The notes: a model not told the origin generated them from the sequence alone. A DNA stretch of 64,000 nt from an uncultured Eubacteriales bacterium (GCA_934444365.1 CAKSCM010000005.1:1-64000); one strand, 5' to 3'; shown: positions 18,564-28,380, numbered from the stretch's first letter. Translations and numbers: made by a program.

Positions 18564-18975
18564 CAGCAAAATAATGTGAATGTATGAAGGTATTATTGCA
18601 GGGTGCTGAAATGCTCGCGGCATTCGTCGCCGAGCCATGTGCCGCACCGGACGGCTGCAATTCTTTCGCGGATAAACCCATTTTAATCAAGACCCAAAAA
18701 ACTTTAGTTACGGCAGTATTCCCTTAATTTCTCGCCCTCGGTAAAAGCCTTCGTGCCGGCAAAGCTGCCATGCACCTGAAAAGAAGTGATTCATCACCAC
18801 ATTCTCTCGATGTACCTGAAAAATTACAGGTATAACTTGGACATACCTTAATACCTTAGGAGTCCCCGGTGAATACGGCCGAAAACGGGCTTTTTCAGGG
18901 CGATTCATACATATCCGGTGCAACAAATGTGCAAAAATCACATAAATTGTCCCTATTTACTGCAACTTATCGACG
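18564..18975. other. gene-free interval with degenerate repeat-like segments
   Basis: No coding gene is supported. Short motifs recur: ACCTGAAAA at about 18776 and 18813, a small CCTG/CAGG palindrome near 18815-18830, and GGTGCAACAA followed by TTGTCCCTA at about 18918-18955. The last two also occur in the 83-bp inverted repeat at 60457-60539. Confidence 0.4.
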
Positions 18976-19004
18976 TTGACAACATATCTCGCATAGTGTA
19001 TAAA
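18976..19004 (+). promoter_or_regulatory. promoter of the dockerin glycoside-hydrolase-like gene
   Basis: Consensus TTGACA (18976-18981), 17-nt spacer, TATAAA (18999-19004). The leader to the ATG at 19069 is about 58 nt. Confidence 0.75.
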
Positions 19005-19068
19005 GTACTTGTGAAATGCAAGACATATGTACGGTCTTACATTATATATAGTATACGGAGTTGATGAC

Positions 19069-22000
19069 ATGACAGACAGACCTAAAAAAACCTTAAAAAA
19101 ACTCATGGCAATTTTACTCACACTTATTACCGCAACAAGTATATTTTCGGTAATGATTTATGCTGCCGGCGCCGTTTTGGGCGATATCAACCTTGACGGC
19201 AAGGTAAATTCAACCGACGCGTTGCTTGCTCTTCAGCAGTCCGTTTCGAAAATTTCCCTGCCTTACAAAAAACTAGCGCTCGGCAACGTCAATACCGACT
19301 TCACCGTAAACGCCACCGATGCACTGCTGATTCTTCAGTTTGCCGTCGGGAAGATCAGCGCCTTCCCGAAAAGCCGCACCGAAAAGGAGCTTTATTACGA
19401 TTCGCGCGATTTTTACTATCGCTCCGACGGTAAGGATTTTGAAGCAAGAACCGTAACCGACATAAACGACACCGAAGCCCTTCTTGATGAATACGGCACG
19501 GTCGCCGAGCCGAGCGATGTAGAACTCACCCGTCTCGATTCCTCCGACATGCTTATATACGACCGCGTAAAAAAAGAGGCCGAGGAGCTCGGCACCCTTG
19601 ACAAGTACAAAAAATCCGAAAAAACCACCGGAACCCTTACTCTCGGCAAAACCACCCTTAAATATTCCATGCCGACCGACATAACCGCATACGACGCCGT
19701 TCCGGTCGATTACGAAATAGTAAGCGGAGAAAAAATAATGCCTATCCACTTAGGGGTCACCGCCTTTGAGGAGACCTCGCGCTACGCCGATCAGGATAAG
19801 CCTTATTTTGACTGCAACCTTCCAGGAAAGGTCGACATTGAGCTGACCTATTTAGGCTATTCAAACGCCCAGAATGTATCCTCTCGTCCGCCGAAATGGA
19901 GAGCAGATTTTAATGACACCAAGGGCACTGCCTACCCGGAATACGAGATGATTAACGACCAGCCGGTATATTCCGGAACGGTCGCCGCAAAGAAAAAAAC
20001 GTGGTTTAAATTCCGCTTTAAAAACACCGGCAACACAATTCTCGACAGCGAGGGCAACGGCGCTTTCTGTTTCCACCCGATTCTTCAAAAGAAAAACGCC
20101 TCCGGCGAATATGTAGAGGTCGCAAAGATCGACAACTACATGCAGCGCCTTTACGACTACGTTTATCCGGGAGAAACGGGAGAATTCTGGCTTATATTCC
20201 AGGATTCCTACGCGACGGTTTCGGCCGGAGATTACCGAATTGTTATTTATTCGCAGGTCCGCAACGAACGCGATCCCGTCGGCTGGGCGGCAAACTACGT
20301 CGGCGGACGTACCGTCTGCACCGATATGTTTTATTTCTCCGCCACAAAGGACGGCGAAATAACCGAACCTCTCCCCATCTCGCACGAAAATGTCGGTATA
20401 ATTCCGCGCAACAACTGGCTCTCGGTTTACGAGGAATTTATGTCCTCCTACGCCACCTTCAAAAAGGTAAGCTCTGACGAAAGCGCTCCGACCAAAGGCA
20501 CCCTTTATATTCAGCCGGCCCCCTTTACCGAGATGGTTGTAATAAAGCTCATGCAGGCCAACCGCCAGTCGAGCACCATGGTACGTATTCCGGTCAATGT
20601 CGAGACCGATTCCATTTCGGTAGAGCTAAATCCCTACAACGACAATTATTACGTCAAGGAGGACGGCACCAGAGAGCCGCTGCTCGCAACCCAAAGCATG
20701 GTCGACATGCGCGGCAACGTACAAATGGGACCGGATGCAATGTCCACCGTCATTAATGACCTTAAAAACATGCAGGAAGCCGGTATAAATATGCTGACCT
20801 CCACCTGCGCTTTCTCCTACGATCCGAGGAATTACGATTCCTTTAAGTTTATGATGGATACAGTTCGCACTATGGGAGGATTCACCTTTGCGGCATATGC
20901 GAGCTACCCTTCAAACAGCCAGCTGACCATAAATAACGCCACCTATGCAAACGGCGGCAATTTTGAAAAGACCATGACCCCCTGGGGAATTGCCGGCTAT
21001 AATGAGGCCAATGCCATAATGGCTCGCTATTCCAACACCCGTTTCGGCGATATGTTCTTCAGAGGAACAGATAATTCCCTGCCCATAGCGCTTGAGGATA
21101 CCTGGGGCTGGCTGACGGTCGATCATGACTGGCGCTTCGGCATGGTAAACGACGAGGCTATATCGCAGTACCGTGACTTTATAAAGAAAGCCTATTCCGG
21201 AAACATTGATAAGCTCAATAAAAGGTACGGCTCGAGCTTTACGTCCTTTGATGAAATCGATCCCCGCACCGACGGCGTATATGAGCCCGGAATGGAGGCC
21301 TACAACTTTACCGACAAAAACGGAACGGTATATAAAGATTGGTCAAACGCCACAATGGAGCTTGACGTTTATCGCACCCTCGCAAGAATCGACAATTACA
21401 AAAAGATTCTTGCCCAGTGCGGAATTACCGATGCGAAAATAGCCATAAGAAGCGAGGGCGCGACATGGCTTGCCGGCGGAATAAAGGAAAACACCAAAAA
21501 CCCCCATTACCGTCAGGTATACTATGAGCAGCGCCGCAATGCGGTAATTCCCGAAATTCTCTCTGCCTCCGGCCTTATTTACGGCTGCAGCAATTACGGC
21601 GACCTTGTCCCTTCTCCCAAGGAAACCTATGAGCTTACCCGCCATTCGACCGATCTGGGACTGACCATGCTTAAAATGAGCGGCATGGTTCACCAAAGGG
21701 ATATGTGCATAAACACAACCTACGGTGATTCAAAATATGTCTCAGATTATAATCTTAAAAACAAGAACCTTAAAGGTGCCTGCGTTGACGTTATGTCTCC
21801 CACCTTCCCCTATTTAAAAGCGATGTACGAGGGCGGCGGAATTCCCGGCATCATGTGGCAGGATTATTATTGCGACCTGTTTGTAACCTCGACGCAATAT
21901 AAGGAGCTTAAATTCTATACTCAAAAGATAAAGGAAATGCTCTCGACCGAAGAGGGTCAAAAGTGGGCAACCGACTTTGATAAAAAATCGACCGATTATA

Positions 22001-22107
22001 CAAGCGACGTAAAATCCACCTGGAGCTACGATAAGGATTACGTCAAAAACGCGGTAAACGATACCCCACGTTTTTGCAACTTTACCGACTCCTACAAACC
22101 CGAATAA
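19069..22107 (+). CDS. exported dockerin protein with glycoside-hydrolase-like TIM barrel
   Basis: A 1012-residue protein. ATG 19069 has GGAG 8 nt upstream, and a signal peptide ends near residue 34. A type I dockerin lies directly after it (about 37-103): GDINLDGKVNSTDALLALQ and GNVNTDFTVNATDALLILQ. Beta-rich domains fill about 110-520. A probable (beta/alpha)8 barrel covers about 560-960, with EDTWGWLTVDHDW, a helix like that of GH42/GH5 enzymes (GNIDKLNKRYGSSFTSFDEI), and SEGATW. Inference: cell-bound or cellulosome-type glycan hydrolase; the GH family and catalytic Glu pair are not assigned. The N-terminal position of the dockerin is less usual than C-terminal. Confidence 0.85.
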   Translation: MTDRPKKTLKKLMAILLTLITATSIFSVMIYAAGAVLGDINLDGKVNSTDALLALQQSVSKISLPYKKLALGNVNTDFTVNATDALLILQFAVGKISAFPKSRTEKELYYDSRDFYYRSDGKDFEARTVTDINDTEALLDEYGTVAEPSDVELTRLDSSDMLIYDRVKKEAEELGTLDKYKKSEKTTGTLTLGKTTLKYSMPTDITAYDAVPVDYEIVSGEKIMPIHLGVTAFEETSRYADQDKPYFDCNLPGKVDIELTYLGYSNAQNVSSRPPKWRADFNDTKGTAYPEYEMINDQPVYSGTVAAKKKTWFKFRFKNTGNTILDSEGNGAFCFHPILQKKNASGEYVEVAKIDNYMQRLYDYVYPGETGEFWLIFQDSYATVSAGDYRIVIYSQVRNERDPVGWAANYVGGRTVCTDMFYFSATKDGEITEPLPISHENVGIIPRNNWLSVYEEFMSSYATFKKVSSDESAPTKGTLYIQPAPFTEMVVIKLMQANRQSSTMVRIPVNVETDSISVELNPYNDNYYVKEDGTREPLLATQSMVDMRGNVQMGPDAMSTVINDLKNMQEAGINMLTSTCAFSYDPRNYDSFKFMMDTVRTMGGFTFAAYASYPSNSQLTINNATYANGGNFEKTMTPWGIAGYNEANAIMARYSNTRFGDMFFRGTDNSLPIALEDTWGWLTVDHDWRFGMVNDEAISQYRDFIKKAYSGNIDKLNKRYGSSFTSFDEIDPRTDGVYEPGMEAYNFTDKNGTVYKDWSNATMELDVYRTLARIDNYKKILAQCGITDAKIAIRSEGATWLAGGIKENTKNPHYRQVYYEQRRNAVIPEILSASGLIYGCSNYGDLVPSPKETYELTRHSTDLGLTMLKMSGMVHQRDMCINTTYGDSKYVSDYNLKNKNLKGACVDVMSPTFPYLKAMYEGGGIPGIMWQDYYCDLFVTSTQYKELKFYTQKIKEMLSTEEGQKWATDFDKKSTDYTSDVKSTWSYDKDYVKNAVNDTPRFCNFTDSYKPE

Positions 22108-22193
22108 CAGCAATTATACCCTTAAAGCTTTTCTTTTCTCCCCTTATACGGGAGCTTTCCGTTAAATACATTTGACGGTTTAAACATTTTTAA

Positions 22194-22232
22194 ACACCCG
22201 ATGCCGGTTTCACGGTGTCGGGTGTTTTATTA
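22194..22232 (+). terminator. terminator after the 1012-residue dockerin gene
   Basis: Stem ACACCCGATGCCG/CGGTGTCGGGTGT with a GTTTCA loop, then TTTTATT. It is nearly identical to the terminator at 24004. Confidence 0.9.
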
Positions 22233-22418
22233 AAAATAAAAAGCAAAAACAATTAAAACCGTTACCTTCCGCAATTACGCAAGTAACCCTGCCGATTTCT
22301 GCTCCGTATTTTTCAAACGAACCCGAATGATAACAATTTTGCCGGATTTTTCACCTTTTAGATGCCCGGCAAGTATAATTTTCTGTTCAAATCGACGTAA
22401 AAATTGCATGAAAACCTA

Positions 22419-22447
22419 TTTACATTTTCAAACCACTGTGATATAAT
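22419..22447 (+). promoter_or_regulatory. promoter of the 483-residue dockerin gene
   Basis: TTTACA (22419-22424), 17-nt spacer ending TGTGA, TATAAT (22442-22447). Confidence 0.75.
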
Positions 22448-22506
22448 GCATGAGCAGTGAGTTAATTCACACTGAAAAAAGCAAAATCAAAGGAGAGGTT
22501 TTCAAA

Positions 22507-23958
22507 ATGAAAAAAGCATTAAAGCGTGCGCTTTCGCTTGTTATGTGCCTTGCTATGATCGCCGGCTTTGCCGTGATCACCGCCGGTGCCGAGGGCGAAG
22601 GCAGCGAAGCGAAGTTCGTTCTTGTTGACGCATGCGACGATCTTTACGCATGGAAAAACCAGTTTGAATCAAACGGTTTGGCATCAATAGACAAAACCAA
22701 TTACAAGCAGGGAGAAGGCTGTCTGTACTTAGACATGGTTCCCGATGAAGAGGGTGCGACCAGAGACGGCCCCTTTGCCAACATGATGTGGCTTGACCTT
22801 GAAAATCCCGTCAATGTAAGTGCGGGCGAGCTCGAGTATTTCGAAGCCTGGACCTGGGTCAGCAGAGATCTCGGTCAGACCGGTTGGCAGGTAAACTTCT
22901 GTGACTCCGACCTCGGCAAGGCCGACGGTGTAGACTGCAATATCGGTATGGACAACAGAAAGGCCGGTTGGCAAAGAACCGTAACCAAGATTTCCGACTG
23001 GCCGACCACCATTCCCGGCACCGATCGCAAAAAGATCGACGGTATGCGTTTTTCATGGCTTTCTTATGAAAATAACATGACCTATTATGAAGCTGACTGG
23101 AGAATTGACAGCATTATCGTCTACAACCAGGCCTTCCGCGATGCCCGCGGCGCCGAGGAGACCCGCGTAAGAGATCTCGTAACCAACCTTACCGATCCCA
23201 CCGCCGAGAACATCGGCGAGACCGAGGCCGCCATTAAAGAGGCTATGACCGCTTACGAGACCGCAAAGGCTCAGTATGCTAACTTCTACATTGAGAACGA
23301 AGCCAAGTACGAGCGCATTGCTAAGGCCTACATGGAGCTTAAAAAGGCTGATTATGTTGCCGAAGCAGAGACTGCTATAAACGCTATCGGCGAAGTCACC
23401 ATGGAGAACCATGCCGACAAGCTCGAGGCCATAACCGCTGCCGAAGCTAAGATTAAGGTTCTTGACGACACCTTTGGCGACGATTACACCGTTTCCAACA
23501 TAGACACCCTTAAGGCTGCCCGTGAAGCTTACGATAACTTCTCGACCGCAAAGCCGGTCATCGATGCCATAACCGCTCTTCCCGATGAGATCACTGCCGA
23601 TAACGAAGCCGCTATCGGTGCTGCCCGTACCGCTTACGACGCACTTACCGACGGTGCTAAGGCTGTTGTCGGCGAGGAGCTCCTTGCGAAGCTTGTAAAA
23701 GCCGAGAAAGATCTCTATCTTATCCTCCATCCCTACACCCTCGGCAACGTTGACATGGACGAGGCAAACAAGATCACCGCTACCGACGCACTTCTTGCCC
23801 TTCAGGCAGCCGTCGGCAAGGTTGAGCTTACCGATCTCCAGAAGCTCGCTGCTGAGGTTGACGGTCAGGAGAATATAACCGCTACCGACGCCCTCCTTAT
23901 TCTCCAGTATTCGGTCGGCAAGATCAATAAGTTCCCCATCGAGGATATGACTCGATAA
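22507..23958 (+). CDS. exported dockerin protein with carbohydrate-binding-like N-terminus
   Basis: A 483-residue protein. The ATG has AAAGGAGAGG upstream, and the signal peptide ends near residue 28. About 35-215 is a beta-sandwich-like domain (LVDACDDLYAWKNQF, NMMWLDLENPV, WRIDSIIVYNQ) of carbohydrate-binding type. About 220-410 is Ala/Glu-rich helices like FIVAR/spectrin-type spacers. About 415-475 is a type I dockerin with two ITATDALL repeats. Lysine is nearly always AAG and Ala mostly GCT/GCC, unlike the AAA-rich neighbours, which suggests strong expression. Inference: an abundant non-catalytic surface component that links to a cohesin scaffold. No enzymatic motif is seen. Confidence 0.85.
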   Translation: MKKALKRALSLVMCLAMIAGFAVITAGAEGEGSEAKFVLVDACDDLYAWKNQFESNGLASIDKTNYKQGEGCLYLDMVPDEEGATRDGPFANMMWLDLENPVNVSAGELEYFEAWTWVSRDLGQTGWQVNFCDSDLGKADGVDCNIGMDNRKAGWQRTVTKISDWPTTIPGTDRKKIDGMRFSWLSYENNMTYYEADWRIDSIIVYNQAFRDARGAEETRVRDLVTNLTDPTAENIGETEAAIKEAMTAYETAKAQYANFYIENEAKYERIAKAYMELKKADYVAEAETAINAIGEVTMENHADKLEAITAAEAKIKVLDDTFGDDYTVSNIDTLKAAREAYDNFSTAKPVIDAITALPDEITADNEAAIGAARTAYDALTDGAKAVVGEELLAKLVKAEKDLYLILHPYTLGNVDMDEANKITATDALLALQAAVGKVELTDLQKLAAEVDGQENITATDALLILQYSVGKINKFPIEDMTR

Positions 23959-24003
23959 ATAATTAAAGCTGTATTGTTAATTAGCTTTTAAACAGTTTAA
24001 AGG

Positions 24004-24040
24004 ACGCCCGATGCCGGTTTTACGGTATCGGGTGTTTTTT
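24004..24040 (+). terminator. terminator after the 483-residue dockerin gene
   Basis: ACGCCCGATGCCG, short loop, CGGTATCGGGTGT, then six Ts. It is close in sequence to the terminator at 22194. Confidence 0.9.
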
Positions 24041-24127
24041 ATGCTTTTAAAGCTTTAATATTTTCCGGTGTTTTTAATAAAAACTGACGGCCGAACCATT
24101 AAAAAACACCTATATACTTATTGACAC

Positions 24128-24156
24128 TTGCGCGCGACGGCTGTTTGGGTTATAAT
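24128..24156 (+). promoter_or_regulatory. promoter of the nfnA-type gene
   Basis: TTGCGC (24128-24133), 17-nt spacer, TATAAT (24151-24156). A better TTGACA at 24121 is spaced too far (24 nt). Confidence 0.55.
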
Positions 24157-24190
24157 AAAGAGCAATTACTGAAAGGATATGTTCCGATTT

Positions 24191-25024
24191 ATGTATGAGA
24201 TAATTGAAAACACCAAGCTAAATCCCACCGTTTCAAAGATGGTGGTCAAGGAAAAGGATATTGCGGCCAAAGCGTTGCCCGGCCAGTTTGTTATTTTGCG
24301 CGCTGACGAGAACGGTGAACGTATCCCTTTGACCGTTGCCGATACCGATCCCGAAAACGGAACGGTCACTATCATATATCAGCATGTAGGCGCAACGACC
24401 ATACAGCTTTCCGAAATGAAAAATGGAGACGGCCTTCATGATTTTACCGGTCCGCTCGGCCGTCCGACCGAAATACATGGACTTAAAAAGGTCGCGGTTA
24501 TAGGCGGCGGCGTCGGCTGTGCCATTGCTTACCCGATAGCCAAAAGTCTAAACAGAGCCGGCGCCGAGGTTCACAGCATAGTGGGCTTTCGCTCGAAAGA
24601 CCTTATCATTCTGGAGGATGAGTTTAGAAAGGTCAGCGACAAATACGTAATAATGACCGACGACGGCAGCGAGGGAAATAAGGGCCTTGTTACCGACGCA
24701 CTTAAAACACTTATAGAAAGCGGAGAAAAATACGACGAGGTCATTGCCATAGGTCCGCTTGTTATGATGAAATTCGTATGTCTGCTTACAAAGGAATACG
24801 GAATAAAAACCGTAGTATCAATGAACCCGATAATGGTAGACGGAACCGGAATGTGCGGCGGATGCCGGCTTACCGTCGGCGGCGAGACCAAGTTCGCATG
24901 TGTAGACGGTCCGGATTTTGACGGCCATGCGGTGGATTTTGACGAGGCGATGAAACGCTCGGGTATTTACCGCGATTTTGAAAAACAAAAAAGAGAAGAA
25001 TCCTGCCGTCTTTTTAATCTTTAA
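24191..25024 (+). CDS. nfnA: NfnA-type FAD/[2Fe-2S] oxidoreductase subunit
   Basis: A 277-residue ferredoxin-reductase-family protein. The FAD site shows PGQFVILR and GERIPLTVAD near 25-45. The NAD site is VAVIGGGVGCAIAYP near 103-117. The C-terminal DGTGMCGGCR near 220 with a later Cys (FACVDG) binds a [2Fe-2S] cluster. With the next gene it matches electron-bifurcating NADH-dependent reduced ferredoxin:NADP oxidoreductase, or the related sulfide dehydrogenase SudAB. Start 24191 (MYEIIENTKL) fits the family; an ATG at 24179 lies too close to the AAAGGA site. Cytosolic. Confidence 0.82.
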   Translation: MYEIIENTKLNPTVSKMVVKEKDIAAKALPGQFVILRADENGERIPLTVADTDPENGTVTIIYQHVGATTIQLSEMKNGDGLHDFTGPLGRPTEIHGLKKVAVIGGGVGCAIAYPIAKSLNRAGAEVHSIVGFRSKDLIILEDEFRKVSDKYVIMTDDGSEGNKGLVTDALKTLIESGEKYDEVIAIGPLVMMKFVCLLTKEYGIKTVVSMNPIMVDGTGMCGGCRLTVGGETKFACVDGPDFDGHAVDFDEAMKRSGIYRDFEKQKREESCRLFNL

Positions 25025-25161
25025 AACAATTTGACCGGCGGTGCGCATAAGATTAAAACGCTTAAAACGGACGAAGAACACATTTAGATTAAATACGTGT
25101 TGTTGTTATAAAGCAAATTTTAGCGCACCCTTCCATTAACCTGAAAGGATATGTTTGTTAA

Positions 25162-26550
25162 ATGGCTGATATGTCAAAAAATAAAAATGAAATGCCGCTG
25201 CTTTCTCCGGATGAAAGGATAAAATCCTTTGACGAGGTGGCACTCGGATACGACGAAAAAACAGCTCTTTGCGAGGCTGAACGCTGTCTCGGCTGCAAAA
25301 ATCCCAAATGCGTCGGCGGCTGTCCCGTAAAAATAGATATTCCCGGCTTTATCGGCAAATTAAAGCAAAAGGATTTTGAGGGCGCATACGACGTCATTTC
25401 AAAATCCAGCAGTCTGCCGGCAGTTTGCGGACGCGTCTGTCCCCAGGAAAGCCAGTGCGAAAAATACTGCATCCGCGGAATAAAGGACGATCCGGTCGGA
25501 ATCGGCCGGCTGGAGCGTTTTGTGGCCGACAGACATATGCAAAACGCCGACGCTTCAACCGTCGCGCCGAAAAGCAACGGACACAAGGTCGCCGTTATAG
25601 GCTCGGGCCCTGCCGGACTCACCTGCGCCGGCGATCTTGCAAAATCGGGCTACGACGTAACCGTTTACGAAGCATTGCACACCGCCGGAGGTGTTTTGGT
25701 TTACGGCATACCGGAATTCAGACTCCCTAAAGCGATAGTAAACGGCGAAATTGAGGGACTGAAAAAGCTTGGAGTAAAATTCCATATGAACTCGGTCATC
25801 GGCAAGCTTTTTTCGGTTGATGAGCTGTTCGAGCAGGGTTACGAGGCCGTATTCATCGGAAGCGGAGCCGGTCTGCCCTCCTTTATGAAAATACCGGGAG
25901 AAAATTTAAACGGTGTGTATTCGGCCAACGAATTTTTAACCCGTATAAATCTTATGAAGGCATATAAGGATACCTCTGCCACCCCCGTAATGCACCCGAA
26001 AAAAGCGGCTGTTGTCGGCGGCGGAAATGTCGCCATGGATGCCGCGCGCTGCGCAAAACGCCTCGGAGCCGAGGAGGTTTATATAGTTTACCGCCGCTCG
26101 ATAGAGGAAATGCCGGCCAGAAAAGAAGAGGTGGAGCATGCGGCCGAAGAAGGAATAATTTTCAAAACCCTTACCAACCCCACCGAAATTCTCGGCGAAG
26201 ATTTCAGCGTAAGGGCACTTAAATGCATAAAAATGGAACTCGGTGAACCGGACGAAAGCGGACGCCGCCGTCCGGTACCGGTACCCGGTTCGGAATTCGA
26301 ATTACCGGTCGATTGCGTCATAATGGCAATAGGAACCTCACCGAATCCCCTTATTCACAACACCACAAAGGGACTCGACACCGACAAGCGCGGCCGTATT
26401 ATCGTTAAGGAAAACAGCTGTATGACCAGCCGCGAGGGCGTTTTCGCCGGCGGCGATGCAGTAACCGGCGCCGCCACCGTAATCCTCGCTATGGGAGCAG
26501 GCAAGGAAGCGGCCGCCGAAATAGACGAATACATAAAATCCAAAAACTAA
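25162..26550 (+). CDS. nfnB: NfnB/GltD-type FAD, two [4Fe-4S] oxidoreductase subunit
   Basis: A 462-residue protein like the small subunit of glutamate synthase. The N-terminal Fe-S motifs are CLGCKNPKCVGGCP near 43-56 and CGRVCPQESQCEKYC near 90-104. FAD-binding GSGPAGLTCAGDLA lies near 145, NADP-binding VVGGGNVAMDAAR near 282, and GGDAVTGAATVILAMGAGK near the C-terminus. Placed 137 bp after the NfnA-type gene, it most likely forms the NADPH-side subunit of NfnAB, coupling NADH and reduced ferredoxin to NADPH. No large glutamate synthase subunit is nearby. Confidence 0.85.
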   Translation: MADMSKNKNEMPLLSPDERIKSFDEVALGYDEKTALCEAERCLGCKNPKCVGGCPVKIDIPGFIGKLKQKDFEGAYDVISKSSSLPAVCGRVCPQESQCEKYCIRGIKDDPVGIGRLERFVADRHMQNADASTVAPKSNGHKVAVIGSGPAGLTCAGDLAKSGYDVTVYEALHTAGGVLVYGIPEFRLPKAIVNGEIEGLKKLGVKFHMNSVIGKLFSVDELFEQGYEAVFIGSGAGLPSFMKIPGENLNGVYSANEFLTRINLMKAYKDTSATPVMHPKKAAVVGGGNVAMDAARCAKRLGAEEVYIVYRRSIEEMPARKEEVEHAAEEGIIFKTLTNPTEILGEDFSVRALKCIKMELGEPDESGRRRPVPVPGSEFELPVDCVIMAIGTSPNPLIHNTTKGLDTDKRGRIIVKENSCMTSREGVFAGGDAVTGAATVILAMGAGKEAAAEIDEYIKSKN

Positions 26551-26697
26551 AGCCGTGGCAATCATGGCTTTAAAAGCCGACATTCAAAAAACGGTTTAAT
26601 TTACGATTTATAGGCGTTCGCACTTCCGTCCGGCATTTAAACGCGACAGAAAAACCAAGCGAAAGCCGCTTGAATGAGTTAAATAAAAAGCATTAAA

Positions 26698-28380
26698 ATG
26701 GCTCTTATCGAATTTAAAGATTTTTCATTTAAATATGCGCTTTGTTCCTCCCCTGCCGTAAAAAATATCGATCTATCGATAAACGACGGGGAGTTTGTTT
26801 TGCTTTGCGGACAAAACGGCTCGGGAAAATCCACCCTTTTAAACTGCATTAAAAACGAAACAGCGCCGGCCGGAACCAAAACCGGCAGCATACTGTTCGA
26901 CCAAACCGATATTCGCGGCCTCTCCCCCTTTAAATCATGCTCGCAAATAGGCCTTATAAGACAAAATACGGACGGACAGATCGTTACCGATTCGGTCTAT
27001 TCAGAGCTTGTATTCGGACTCGAAAATCTCGGTGCCGACAAGGATTTTATAAGACGCCGTGCGGCCGAAATATCGGGATACTTCGGCATGGGCGACTGGT
27101 TTTCAAGGCCGGTGGACAAGCTCTCCGGCGGACAAAAACAGCTGCTCTCTATCGCATCCGCTTTAGCCCTTAATCCTCGGCTTTTATTGCTTGACGAGCC
27201 GACCGCCCAGCTTGATCCCATCGCCGCCGGCGAGATAATCCGCTTTATCGCAAGGCTATGCATGGAGACCGGCACGGCGGTGATAATTGCAGAGCAGCGG
27301 CTCGAAGAAACAATGCCCTTTTGCGACCGGGTCGTATTTATGGACGAAGGACGTATAAAGCTTAATTCGGCGCCTAAAGAAATCTGCAAACAGATTCCTC
27401 CGGAGCATGAGTTTTTCGATTACCTGCCGAGCGCCGCTAAGATTTTCCGCAAGACCGGCGGACAGGGGGAGTGTCCTCTATCGGTTGGGGATGCGAGAAA
27501 ATACCTTTCACGGGCGACGGAAATCACCCCAAGTCACAAAAGCATACTGCCGAATACCGATGACGAAGCCGAAAACACTCCCCACGCAAAAAACAACGTC
27601 CGGCACACCACCGCCGATTCCAAAGATTATTCGGTTGAGCTTAAAAATGTGTCGTTTACATATGAAAAGCGCTCAAATGATGTAATCAGCGAGCTGTCAA
27701 TAGCCCTTTATTCTGATGAGATAACCTGTATTCTGGGCGAAAATGCCGCAGGAAAAACCACCCTTTTACGACTTTTAGCCGGCTTTATAAAGCCTTACAG
27801 CGGAAAAATAAGGTTTAAGGATAAATCCTCAAAAATCGCCTATTTGCCACAGGACACGAAGGCGATATTCTGCAGGGATAAGCTGTTTGACGATATTTTA
27901 CAGGCGGCAAAGCTTTCCCGTTCCGGCAGTGAAGCGGCACGTATTACCGAAAAAACACTTGAAAGCTATCGCTTAACCGCCCTTCGCGACCGGCATCCTT
28001 TCGATTTAAGCGGCGGAGAAACACAGCGCGCGGCACTTGCCAAGCTATCGGTTGCCGACCCGAACATTTACCTGCTTGATGAGCCGGAAAAGGGGCTTGA
28101 CGTAAGGTCAAAAACCGAGCTTGCAGGACTGCTGAGAGCCCTTTCGGACTCCGGCAAAACGGTCGTGCTCGTCACCCATGATATGGACTTTGCCGCACGG
28201 TACACCGACCGCTGCATAATGCTTTTTTCCGGCAATACGGCAGCCGATCTTAATACCCGTGAATTTTTTAAGGATAACCGCTTTTACACCACAACGGCCG
28301 CCAGAATATCGTCCGGCTTTGACGATAATGCCGTAACGGACGAGGATGTGATAAGATTTTGCAAAGAGAACGTAAAATAA
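26698..28380 (+). CDS. ECF transporter ATPase with two fused ABC domains
   Basis: A 560-residue cytosolic ATPase with two ABC modules. The first (about 1-235) has GQNGSGKST, LSGGQKQLLSIA and LLLLDEPTAQLD. The second (about 310-535) has GENAAGKTT, LSGGETQRAALA and YLLDEPEKGLD. Such tandem ATPases energise vitamin-specific ECF transporters. The 3' end overlaps the S-component gene by 22 bp. No strong ribosome site precedes ATG 26698. No transmembrane T protein (EcfT) is adjacent, so it may use one encoded elsewhere. Confidence 0.88.
   Translation: MALIEFKDFSFKYALCSSPAVKNIDLSINDGEFVLLCGQNGSGKSTLLNCIKNETAPAGTKTGSILFDQTDIRGLSPFKSCSQIGLIRQNTDGQIVTDSVYSELVFGLENLGADKDFIRRRAAEISGYFGMGDWFSRPVDKLSGGQKQLLSIASALALNPRLLLLDEPTAQLDPIAAGEIIRFIARLCMETGTAVIIAEQRLEETMPFCDRVVFMDEGRIKLNSAPKEICKQIPPEHEFFDYLPSAAKIFRKTGGQGECPLSVGDARKYLSRATEITPSHKSILPNTDDEAENTPHAKNNVRHTTADSKDYSVELKNVSFTYEKRSNDVISELSIALYSDEITCILGENAAGKTTLLRLLAGFIKPYSGKIRFKDKSSKIAYLPQDTKAIFCRDKLFDDILQAAKLSRSGSEAARITEKTLESYRLTALRDRHPFDLSGGETQRAALAKLSVADPNIYLLDEPEKGLDVRSKTELAGLLRALSDSGKTVVLVTHDMDFAARYTDRCIMLFSGNTAADLNTREFFKDNRFYTTTAARISSGFDDNAVTDEDVIRFCKENVK

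Noticed and set aside
18708..18941. small minus-strand open frame upstream of the dockerin hydrolase
   Set aside because: No ribosome site; the interval is repeat-like and the translated sequence resembles no protein.
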